Assembly: GCA_946627685.1 (NCBI GenBank)
Contig: CAMOVV010000069.1
Coordinates: 1 to 6,505, forward strand
Reading direction: 5' to 3'
DNA: 6,505 nt
DNA from: an uncultured Bacteroidales bacterium
Lineage (GTDB): Bacteria > Bacteroidota > Bacteroidia > Bacteroidales > UBA932
Every line of letters starts with the position of its first letter. Position 1 is the stretch's first letter. The notes below the pieces were generated by a model, which was not told where the DNA came from, made no database searches, and saw only the letters and a program-made list of their open reading frames with translations. The position numbers and the translations under genes were made by a program. Shown here piece by piece: positions 1 through 5,444 of this stretch.

Positions 1-62
1 CAGCGGCGGTATTCCATCGCATCGTAGCGGTCTGCCGCGGGAGAGTAAACGGGTTCTATCAT
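1..62 (-). CDS. Aldo/keto reductase, N-terminal fragment (runs off left edge)
   Basis: Reading the minus strand from an ATG at 62-60 gives an open frame to the window edge, 20 complete codons plus two bases. The peptide begins MIEPVYSPAADRYDAMEYRR and the next codon starts TG, consistent with Cys. The segment RYDAMEYRRC resembles the N terminus of L-glyceraldehyde-3-phosphate reductase type aldo/keto reductases (E. coli YghZ has RYGQMQYRYCG at the same place). Those are NADPH-dependent cytosolic TIM-barrel reductases of small aldehydes and ketones. The catalytic Asp/Tyr/Lys/His residues would lie outside the window. The leader before the ATG is A/T-rich with no Shine-Dalgarno site, as is usual in Bacteroidota. 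The gene follows the lipoprotein on the same strand after 132 bp. The call rests on about ten residues, so the subfamily is tentative. Confidence 0.6.
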   Translation of the reverse strand, partial: MIEPVYSPAADRYDAMEYRR

Positions 63-81
63 AATCGATTTTACTTTAATC

Positions 82-108
82 TGAAATTACTTCCCAATTT
101 AGGAAAAA
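82..108 (-). promoter_or_regulatory. Possible promoter for the aldo/keto reductase
   Basis: On the minus strand TAATTTCA (89-82) partly matches the Bacteroidota -7 element TAnnTTTG. A T-run (108-104) lies near the expected -33 position upstream of it. The -7 element is about 20 bp before the start codon. The match is imperfect and the region is A/T-rich, so chance is likely enough to keep this tentative. Confidence 0.22.
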
Positions 109-144
109 TCCCCGAATATCCACCAGAGGCAGGAGTTTTTTCTT

Positions 145-173
145 CTTCGCAGGCCGCCGCAGGGAATGCGAAG
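145..173. repeat. Inverted repeat in the lipoprotein-reductase spacer
   Basis: CTTCGCA (145-151) and TGCGAAG (167-173) form a perfect 7-bp stem around a 15-nt GC-rich loop, just downstream of the lipoprotein stop codon on the minus strand. A T-run (136-141 on plus) sits on the wrong side for an intrinsic terminator of the lipoprotein mRNA, because that transcript would read A residues after the stem. It may be a 3'-end stabilising hairpin. A classical rho-independent terminator is not supported. Confidence 0.35.
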
Positions 174-194
174 GGTGGCAACAGGCGTCCCTTC

Positions 195-1103
195 TTAGAA
201 ACGGTACGGGGCCAGAAGAGCCTTCGCCTCAGGTGTAAGCCAAGGCTTCAGTTCCTTATAAGGAATTGTAAAAGAAGGCATTCCGTCAGCATAGGAAGCA
301 ATCTCGTACTGCTGATAGACAAAGTTGAGACCGTCCTTTGAAGGATAAGGGGGCCACGCCGGAAGAGGAATCAGGTCCCCTTCAATCTGAAGCCTTTCGC
401 GAACTTCAGCCTCGGTCATCTGCTCGCCGGCGTCTGCGTAATAGCTCATCAGGCCCTTCATGAGGACAGGCTGCATGTCGGCGAGGAAGGCTTCGTCCAG
501 CATGGACTCCACCCTGCGGCCGCTTTTCCTGTCATAGGTGAGATACCCGGCGCCGGTCACCCCTCCGTGGGCCCCGCCCATGTAGATGAAATTCTGGGAA
601 AGGAATACCGCATATCCGAGGGTATCAGCCACTTCCTTCAAGGAAAAATCATATTCCCAGGACGGCGCCTCGCTAAGAATCCGCTCCTTTTCCTCCGCGG
701 TCAGTTCATCGTTCTCGCGGACATAGAACTCGCGCTCGTCGGCATCTTCCTGCGACAGCGCCCCAAGCGAAGACATCGCCTTCTGCCTGTAATACTCCAG
801 CAAGGCGTCCGTATCAGCGGCATTGCCGTCGAATCGGGGGAAAAGGCGCTCGTCCCCCTCATAGGAACCTATCCTGGGCAGCTGGGCGTCAATGACTTCA
901 TCAATAAGGGAAGCGCGGATGGCAGAAGAAGAGGAGTCCTGCGCGACAGGAAGCTGCACGGACATCGTAAAATGGGCATGGTCCGTAGAATCGGCATATT
1001 CCCTGGTTTCGGTCATCAGGGGTGTGGTTCCCCTGCCGCATCCTGCCAAAAACAGGCCCGCGCCAAGCGTCAACGCTGCAATGATAAATCTGCTGTTTTT
1101 CAT
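195..1103 (-). CDS. DUF3298/DUF4163-family (RsiV-like) lipoprotein
   Basis: This 302-residue protein starts with a lipoprotein signal: MKNSR, a hydrophobic stretch, and lipobox LAGC with Cys22 as the predicted lipidated residue. It should therefore sit on a membrane facing the periplasm. The rest fits the DUF4163 (about residues 35-160) plus DUF3298 (about 165-290) arrangement, also seen in RsiV and in the accessory part of PdaC-type proteins. The clearest marks are YMGGAHG at 174-180 followed by a G..L.YD segment, and the closing TIPYKELKPWL near 279-289, which is typical of DUF3298. No NodB deacetylase domain or sigma-factor-binding transmembrane segment is present, so it is neither a PdaC enzyme nor an RsiV anti-sigma factor. 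The role is unknown. RsiV binds lysozyme through this fold, but that function cannot be assumed here. The ATG at 1103-1101 is preferred because it directly begins the signal peptide. Transcription diverges from the GH92 gene. Confidence 0.88.
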   Translation of the reverse strand: MKNSRFIIAALTLGAGLFLAGCGRGTTPLMTETREYADSTDHAHFTMSVQLPVAQDSSSSAIRASLIDEVIDAQLPRIGSYEGDERLFPRFDGNAADTDALLEYYRQKAMSSLGALSQEDADEREFYVRENDELTAEEKERILSEAPSWEYDFSLKEVADTLGYAVFLSQNFIYMGGAHGGVTGAGYLTYDRKSGRRVESMLDEAFLADMQPVLMKGLMSYYADAGEQMTEAEVRERLQIEGDLIPLPAWPPYPSKDGLNFVYQQYEIASYADGMPSFTIPYKELKPWLTPEAKALLAPYRF

Positions 1104-1388
1104 AATTTGATACTCTATTACATTTACAATACTCCCGGTCCGGTCAATCAGCGCCGAAGATTTGATCGCTTCATGCGCTCCAGCACAGGGAAAAAGCCGT
1201 CAAATATAGTAAATATCTCTCAGTTTCAGCCCCGTTCCCGGGCATTTCGCGTTCAGGAAGAGTCACGACACTTGAAATGCCGCAAAGAGGGATGCTGTTG
1301 AGAATCTATCTTAAGCCTCTCTACTTCATCAGTTGAAAGCTCCTGAGAAATATCACCGTTCTCCAATGCCGCGTAGAAACCGTCCATG

Positions 1389-1464
1389 GTGGTGTTCAGA
1401 TTGGGACACCTTGAGTATTTTAGCCGCGATTCTGCCGAAAGTGGTGCCAAGATTGGGACACCTT
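1389..1464. repeat. Two direct copies of a 24-bp dyad-containing repeat, 52 bp apart
   Basis: Copy 1 (1389-1412) and copy 2 (1441-1464) share GTGGTG at the left and GATTGGGACACCTT at the right. They differ only within the four bases between. On the minus strand each unit begins AAGGTG and has a short dyad: GGTGT/ACACC in copy 1 and GGTG/CACC in copy 2. The 52-bp period is close to five helical turns, so both copies would lie on the same face of the helix. The pair ends 26 bp upstream of the -33 element of the GH92 promoter. It could be a pair of operator sites for a regulator of the GH92 operon, or the multi-repeat end of a vanished insertion sequence (IS21-family ends carry such repeats). 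Confidence 0.75.
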
Positions 1465-1490
1465 AAGCACTTCAGTCATTACAATCTCTG

Positions 1491-1521
1491 TTGCAAAGAA
1501 ATCAATTAATCCGTATTTTTA
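1491..1521 (+). promoter_or_regulatory. Bacteroidota-type promoter for the GH92 operon
   Basis: TTG at 1491-1493 and TATTTTTA at 1514-1521 are separated by 20 bp. This fits the known Bacteroidota sigma-factor consensus (TTG at -33, TAnnTTTG at -7, 19-21 bp spacing) with one mismatch in the last base of the -7 element. Transcription would start near 1527, giving a leader of about 20 nt that is rich in A and lacks a Shine-Dalgarno site. Confidence 0.55.
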
Positions 1522-1549
1522 CGACTACAATAAACTTAACACGGTTTTT

Positions 1550-4183
1550 ATGGTAAAGAGACTTTTCGCGGGCATGGCCCTTATCGCAGGAATAGCCGCC
1601 AGTTCATCGTGCCAGGGGGATGGCGTGAAACTTCCTGTCGATTACGTAGATACGAGAATCGGCACCCAGGCCTGGGAAGGGCCTTCGACCCTCTCCGGTC
1701 CGGAAGAGCCCAGAGGGTTCGTATATCCAGGAGTGGGCCATCCCAACGCAATGGTCCAGCTCTCCCCCCAGACGGCCAAGACCGACAGGTGCTATTTCTC
1801 CGACCAGCCTCAGATTCAGGGCTTCCGCGCCAGTCACTACCCTAACGGCACCGCGATGTCCGAGTACGGCTCCTTCACCATCACGCCCACGGTCAGGAAA
1901 GACCTCGTGAGGCCCCATGAGAGGGCTTCATCCTATTCCCACGACAAGGAGACAGCGACCCCGTACTACTACAGCGTTGACCTTCAGGACTGGTCCATAA
2001 AGGGGGAACTCACCGGGGTGTCGTCTTCCGGAATGCTCCGGTTCACCTACCCCGAAGCCGAGGAAGCCTGCCTTGTCATCGACAACGCCCGCAGCGAATA
2101 CAAGAACTTCTTCCACGTCATTCCCGAAAAGAACGAAATCGAAGGATATATCACGAATGCCGGCAGGGTCGGGAACCAGGGCTACACCGGCCCCGGATTC
2201 GCCTGCTACTTCGTGGCCAAGGTAAGCAAACCCTTCACCTCCAGCGCCATAGTCCCCGAGCCGGAGTTCACGGACAACCGCATCCTTTTCAAGGACGGGT
2301 TCGAGGCGGAGTTTTTCAACGGCACCTCCATGGAAGGGCGCCCGGTCCATGCCGCCTCCTTTGAAGACATTGATTTCGAATGGGAAGCCTCCCCCGCCCC
2401 GGGCGTCCAGGAAGACCGTTTCGCAGTCAGGGCCAAAGGCACCCTCACCGCAAGGAAAACGGGGAAACACATACCCTACGCCATCACCGACGACGACGTC
2501 AGGCTCTATGTCAACGGCGGGATGGTGATAGACTCGAAAAAGACCCACCGCCCCGCTCCCGACCTCTATTCTATTGAGCTTAAGGAAGGTGAGAGCATCG
2601 ACGTGATGATGGAATACTTCGAAAGGACAAGGCTCGCCACTATGCGCCTTTGCTGCCTCGAGCCTGAGCCCAGAACGGAAGAGCAGCTGCGGAAGATGGC
2701 TGAAAAAGGCTCGGCCGCCTCTGCCGTACAGGTCAGTTTCAGCACCAGGGAAGGAGAGGTGGTGGAAGTCAGGGTCGGCACCTCGTTCATCAGCTTCGAC
2801 CAGGCCCGAAAGAACCTTTCCAAAGAAATCGGGGACAAGAGTTTCGAGCGCATCGCCCGAGAGTGCAAGGATGTGTGGAACAGGAATATAAGCAGGATTC
2901 AGGTGGAAACTTCCGAAGAGAACAAGCAGATCTTCTACACCTCCATGCAGAGAATCAACCTGGTGCCCAGGACCTTCACGGAGGACGGCTATCACTACAG
3001 CGCCTTCAACGACCATATCATGCCGGGAGTGATGTACTCCGATTACTCCCTCTGGGACACCTTCAGGGCCCTGCATCCCCTTCTCGTAATTCTCCACCCC
3101 GAAAAGAATGAGGAGATGATTTCAGCCCTCCTGAACTGCTACGACGAGGGCGGATGGATTCCCAAATGGCCCAGTCCCGGCTATTCCAACATCATGACCG
3201 GCACCCACGGAGACGCCGTCATCGCCGACGCCTATGTCAAGGGCTTGAGGGGATATGACACGGACAAGGCCTTTGAGGCGATGATGAAAAACGCCACCGT
3301 CGCCTCGGACGGAATCTACGCCGCAAGGGTGGGCATAGAAGATTATATCAAACTTGGCTACGTCCCGACGGACAAGTACAAGGAATCCTGCGTGAGGACC
3401 ATGGAGTTCGCCTACGACGACTGGTGCATAGCCCAGGTGGCCAGGGACATGGGCCGGGAGGACCTCTACGAAATGCTGATGGCCCGAAGCAAGAACTACC
3501 TGAACGTGCTCGACCCCCAGACCGGACTCATCCGGGGCAGGAACAGCGACGGCTCCTGGAGGGACCCTTCAGACCAGGCCGTAAGCACCTGGGCCGTAGG
3601 CTCCGACAGGGACAGGGAAACCTATTACAGGAACATCACCTTCTTCGTGCCCCACGATGTGCCCGGCCTGATTGAGTTCATGGGCGGGCCTAAAGAGATG
3701 GAAAAGCAGCTGGACCATTTCTTCGACGGGGACTTCTACTATGTGGGAGACGAGTTTTCCATGCACTCCCCCTACCTTTACAACTACGCCGGCGCTCCCT
3801 GGAAGACCCAGAAACTCATCCGAAGCCTTCTGAAAAACAAGTTCAAGGCGACTCTCGGCGGCCTTCCCGGCAACGAGGACTGCGGACAGATGTCGGCCTG
3901 GTTCATCTTCAGCGCCATGGGTTTCTACCCTGTCTGCCCGGGCCTGCCGACATACCAGATAGGAAGCCCCGCCTACGACAAGGTTTCCATAGATCTCGAT
4001 GGCGGGAAAAAGTTCGAGGTGATTGCCCGGAACAACTCCGACGACAACGTGTACATCCAGTCCGCCACCCTGAACGGGAAGCCCTACTCCCGTTGCTGGC
4101 TCTCCCACGAGGATTTGATGGCCGGAGGCACACTCGAGTTCGTCATGGGTCCGGAGCCGAACATGTCCTGGGGCATAGAATGA
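1550..4183 (+). CDS. Secreted GH92 alpha-mannosidase-like enzyme with internal PA14 domain
   Basis: The 877-residue protein begins with an export signal ending ASSSC; Cys21 may be lipidated, though -3 is Ser rather than Leu. The GH92 N-terminal beta-sandwich shows VDYVDTRIGT (30-39), YPGVGHPNAMVQLSP (59-73) and GFRASHYPNG (91-100). A PA14 domain interrupts it at about 250-370 (AEFFNGT, then DDDVRLYVNGG at 314-324). The family fold resumes with GTSFISFDQARKNL, followed by the alpha/alpha barrel: YSDYSLWDTFR (496-506), GGWIPKW (534-540), FVPHDVPGLIEFMGG (from 699), YLYNYAGAPWKTQ and GNEDCGQMSAW (774-784). GH92 enzymes are Ca2+-dependent, inverting exo-alpha-mannosidases. By alignment from memory E690 is the likely general acid, and E776/D777 fall at the base/metal motif. 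The usual EGNAWQY context is replaced by RETYYRN, and the loop before HSPYLYNY is shorter than in the alpha-1,2-active members I recall, so linkage specificity is uncertain. The PA14 domain probably binds carbohydrate. The gene starts an operon with the downstream glycosylase-like gene. Confidence 0.95.
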   Translation: MVKRLFAGMALIAGIAASSSCQGDGVKLPVDYVDTRIGTQAWEGPSTLSGPEEPRGFVYPGVGHPNAMVQLSPQTAKTDRCYFSDQPQIQGFRASHYPNGTAMSEYGSFTITPTVRKDLVRPHERASSYSHDKETATPYYYSVDLQDWSIKGELTGVSSSGMLRFTYPEAEEACLVIDNARSEYKNFFHVIPEKNEIEGYITNAGRVGNQGYTGPGFACYFVAKVSKPFTSSAIVPEPEFTDNRILFKDGFEAEFFNGTSMEGRPVHAASFEDIDFEWEASPAPGVQEDRFAVRAKGTLTARKTGKHIPYAITDDDVRLYVNGGMVIDSKKTHRPAPDLYSIELKEGESIDVMMEYFERTRLATMRLCCLEPEPRTEEQLRKMAEKGSAASAVQVSFSTREGEVVEVRVGTSFISFDQARKNLSKEIGDKSFERIARECKDVWNRNISRIQVETSEENKQIFYTSMQRINLVPRTFTEDGYHYSAFNDHIMPGVMYSDYSLWDTFRALHPLLVILHPEKNEEMISALLNCYDEGGWIPKWPSPGYSNIMTGTHGDAVIADAYVKGLRGYDTDKAFEAMMKNATVASDGIYAARVGIEDYIKLGYVPTDKYKESCVRTMEFAYDDWCIAQVARDMGREDLYEMLMARSKNYLNVLDPQTGLIRGRNSDGSWRDPSDQAVSTWAVGSDRDRETYYRNITFFVPHDVPGLIEFMGGPKEMEKQLDHFFDGDFYYVGDEFSMHSPYLYNYAGAPWKTQKLIRSLLKNKFKATLGGLPGNEDCGQMSAWFIFSAMGFYPVCPGLPTYQIGSPAYDKVSIDLDGGKKFEVIARNNSDDNVYIQSATLNGKPYSRCWLSHEDLMAGGTLEFVMGPEPNMSWGIE

Positions 4184-4842
4184 AACCGGAGCTCCAGTCC
4201 ATGCCGGTTGAGCGGCATCCCTTCCCGCCCTTCCTGCCTCCCGGGGCGCGCATCCTGTTCCTGGGCAGTTTCCCTCCCCAGCCGAAACGCTGGTGCATGC
4301 CGTTCTATTATCCCAACTGGATAAATGACTTCTGGAGGATAATGGGACTTATCCATTTCGACGACAAGGACCATTTCTGCATCAGCGGAGAAAAGAGGTT
4401 CGACGAAGAGGCCATACGCGGGTTCTGCAGCCGGGAAGGCCTTGCGTTCCACGACACGGCATCCGAGGTCATTCGGCTGAAGGACAACGCCTCGGACGCC
4501 TTTCTGGAAGTTGTCAGGGAGACCGACATTGAGGCCTTGCTGGAGCGGATTCCGTCGTGCGACACCCTTGTAACCACAGGTCAGAAGGCAACTGAAATCA
4601 TAGCCGGACGCTTCGGCTGTCCGCTCCCTCCCCTCGGTGGATACATTGGCCTGCAAGTGCCGGTTTCTGATGATTCGGAGAAAGCGGCGGATGGTTCGCT
4701 TCCGTGCGCTGGCGGACAGATTGGCCTGCAAGGCGGCTCCCGGCACCTGCGCTTCTGGCGTATGCCCTCTTCCTCGCGGGCCTACCCGCTCCCCCTCCAC
4801 CGCAAAGCGGAAATCTACCGACGGCTCTTCGAAACAATATAG
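4180..4842 (+). CDS. Uracil-DNA glycosylase superfamily protein (Mug/SMUG-like)
   Basis: This 220-residue cytosolic protein belongs to the UDG superfamily group common in Bacteroidales. Motif A is seen as LGSFPP (28-33), followed by WCMPFYYPNWINDFWR (about 38-53), which carries the aromatic base-pocket residues of this group. TTGQKA lies at 132-137, and the C-terminal motif-B equivalent MPSSSRAYP at 195-203 replaces the HPS loop of classical UDG. Members excise uracil or mismatched bases in DNA, but this branch is poorly characterised and activity is inferred. The start is placed at the ATG at 4180, which overlaps the GH92 stop as ATGA. The frame is open further upstream to 4093, but that part is inside GH92 and not family-like. 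ATG 4201 is an alternative. Residues about 160-184 look like an extra in-frame segment flanked by repeated GG-x-IGLQ. Translational coupling to the mannosidase is likely. Confidence 0.85.
   Translation: MKPELQSMPVERHPFPPFLPPGARILFLGSFPPQPKRWCMPFYYPNWINDFWRIMGLIHFDDKDHFCISGEKRFDEEAIRGFCSREGLAFHDTASEVIRLKDNASDAFLEVVRETDIEALLERIPSCDTLVTTGQKATEIIAGRFGCPLPPLGGYIGLQVPVSDDSEKAADGSLPCAGGQIGLQGGSRHLRFWRMPSSSRAYPLPLHRKAEIYRRLFETI
4636..4732 (+). repeat. Direct repeat pair bounding a 75-bp in-frame segment
   Basis: ATTGGCCTGCAAG occurs at 4645-4657 and again at 4720-4732, exactly 75 bp apart. Upstream, GGTGGATAC and GGCGGACAG are also similar. In protein this repeats GGYIGLQ as GGQIGLQ, 25 codons apart. 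The intervening residues (starting VPVSDDSEK) interrupt what should be a continuous strand leading to LRFWRMPSSSRAYP. The structure fits an insertion with target duplication or an old tandem duplication that diverged. Confidence 0.7.
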
Positions 4843-4846
4843 CCCC

Positions 4847-4867
4847 GGCGTTTTCGCCCCAAACGCC
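4847..4867 (+). terminator. Possible weak terminator hairpin after the GH92 operon
   Basis: GGCGTTT (4847-4853) pairs perfectly with AAACGCC (4861-4867) around a 7-nt loop, five bases past the stop codon of the glycosylase-like gene. It is followed by TTACTAT, not a proper T-tract, so termination would be inefficient. An alternative tetraloop stem, GGCG-TTTT-CGCC, overlaps it. Confidence 0.35.
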
Positions 4868-5010
4868 TTACTATCAATGCATATCTGGAGCAAAATAAAG
4901 CGATTACGCTCCAAGCGCCTCACTTCCTATGCACGTTAGGAGCGCCGAGGGAGGAAAGGCTGAAGAGGTAACGGAGCGTAGCGCCCTTCGCTGCAACTGG
5001 GCTCCCGCCG

Positions 5011-5036
5011 TCGTGCAAAAGGCTTTTTGTCCACGA
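5011..5036. repeat. Bulged 10-bp hairpin
   Basis: TCGTGCAAAA (5011-5020) pairs with TTTTG (5025-5029) and CACGA (5032-5036), with a GGCT loop and a 2-nt bulge. No T-tract follows on either strand, so a terminator role is unproven. It is the first of the strong hairpins in the spacer. Confidence 0.45.
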
Positions 5037-5087
5037 TGTCGTAGTTTTCGTGGCCGCCGGAGGGGGGAAGTACCAGGCAAGGAAAGT

Positions 5088-5174
5088 GCTGCACGTACTC
5101 CAAAAAATGTAGTACGTGTAGCAAAAAAGGGGGTAAAACGCAGCACGTACTCCAAAAAAAGCAGTACGTGTAGC
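5088..5174. repeat. Two copies of a long hairpin, 52 bp apart
   Basis: Each copy has perfect 8-bp arms CACGTACT and AGTACGTG around an 11-nt A-rich loop beginning CCAAAAAA. Copy 1 has arms at 5092-5099 and 5111-5118; copy 2 at 5144-5151 and 5163-5170. In copy 1 the stem extends outward through a G-T pair and GCT/AGC (5088-5122). In copy 2 the outer extension has one A-A mismatch. The 17-nt segment joining them starts with an A-run. Loop ends differ (TGT versus AGC) while the arms are identical, as expected if the palindrome itself is selected or the unit is a dispersed repeat. A/T-runs lie in the loop, not after the stem, so these are not ordinary terminators. Confidence 0.85.
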
Positions 5175-5228
5175 GGTTTTAAGCCGGACAGGTCTCAGCA
5201 ATCCCCTGCGGGCCGTCCGTCCGAATGT

Positions 5229-5266
5229 CACGACGACAACCAAACGTTACATGCGTTGCTGTCGTG
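5229..5266. repeat. Imperfect 12-bp hairpin
   Basis: CACGACGACAAC (5229-5240) pairs with GTTGCTGTCGTG (5255-5266), with only the two central positions mismatched, around a 14-nt loop. It lies between the double hairpin and the GAATGACAG repeats. No function can be assigned. Confidence 0.45.
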
Positions 5267-5273
5267 TCAACAA

Positions 5274-5374
5274 ATTCTTTGCTGCCGCTCGGAATGACAG
5301 GGAGGGCGGCCGGGAATGACAGCCGGAGTGGCGGAAAGATTCTTCGCTTCGCTCAGAATGACAGGGAGGGCGGG
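5274..5374 (+). repeat. Short interspersed repeat, two full copies and one partial
   Basis: Copies at 5274-5309 and 5339-5373 share the layout ATTCTT-(CGCTTCGCTC or similar)-GAATGACAGGGAGGGCGG. The central part of a third copy (GAATGACAG at 5314-5322) lies between them. The unit has terminal ATTC/GAAT inverted ends, so each copy can fold. From memory, sequences like CTTCGCTTCGCTCAGAATGACA recur as intergenic repeats in many bacterial genomes, so this is probably a dispersed repeat family and not a local invention. Confidence 0.7.
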
Positions 5375-5397
5375 ATAAACGGGCGGGATAATTCAGT

Positions 5398-5405
5398 TAT
5401 TTTTG
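5398..5405 (+). promoter_or_regulatory. -7 promoter element for the GH2 gene
   Basis: TATTTTTG at 5398-5405 matches the Bacteroidota -7 consensus TAnnTTTG perfectly. No TTTG is present about 20 bp upstream, where the sequence is GC-rich repeat, so the -33 element is missing or poor and an activator may be needed. Transcription would start near 5412, leaving a leader of about 33 nt without a Shine-Dalgarno site. Confidence 0.45.
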
Positions 5406-5444
5406 TTATCTTGTGCAAGAATACGCATTACAAGATATAGCGAT

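Larger units (their letters stand above)
1104..1549. other. Divergent intergenic region with repeat and small ORF remnant
   Basis: This 446-bp spacer separates the lipoprotein start (minus) from the GH92 start (plus), so it should contain promoters for both. The GH92 promoter is recognisable. No convincing -7/-33 pair was found for the lipoprotein. Two copies of a GATTGGGACACCTT-containing repeat occupy 1389-1464. A minus-strand open frame of 44 codons (ATG at 1387-1385, stop ending at 1253; begins MDGFYAALENGD) starts next to the first repeat. It has no recognised family and could be a chance ORF or the remnant of a larger gene. Nothing was recognised in 1104-1250. Confidence 0.6.
4843..5444. 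other. Repeat- and hairpin-rich intergenic island, no gene recognised
   Basis: About 600 bp separate the glycosylase-like gene from the GH2 gene. Several frames are open for 60-120 codons, but their translations are compositionally biased (Arg/Ser/Cys-rich), hit no family I recognise, and overlap on both strands, so I treat them as non-coding. The stretch holds a weak possible terminator, a bulged hairpin at 5011-5036, two near-identical long hairpins at 5088-5174, a further imperfect hairpin at 5229-5266, three GAATGACAG-core repeats, and a -7 element before the GH2 gene. The segment TGGAGC (4886-4891)/GCTCCA (4908-4913) is an additional short stem. Confidence 0.7.

Noticed and set aside
145..173. 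Rho-independent terminator for the lipoprotein gene
   Set aside because: The stem is real, but on the transcribed strand it is followed by A residues, not a T-tract.
567..1301. Plus-strand frame of 244 codons over the lipoprotein gene
   Set aside because: It is antisense to a protein with a clear lipobox and DUF3298 motifs. The translation is Arg-rich and low in structure.
1928..3097. Long minus-strand open frame of 389 codons opposite GH92
   Set aside because: It lies wholly antisense to strongly family-matching GH92 sequence, and its translation is Gly/Val/His-rich with no domain. It is a by-product of the GC-rich codon bias.
4084..4923. Minus-strand frame of 279 codons over the glycosylase-like gene
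   Set aside because: The plus-strand frame carries the UDG motifs and couples to the GH92 stop. The antisense product has no recognisable domain.
5088..5174. CRISPR array or integron attC sites
   Set aside because: There are only two repeat units, palindromic with a 17-nt connector and no spacer series. No GTTRRRY core sites or integrase are present.
4929..5297. Plus-strand frame of 122 codons in the spacer
   Set aside because: It runs through hairpins and repeats and is Arg/Ser/Lys/Cys-biased. No upstream promoter or family resemblance is seen.
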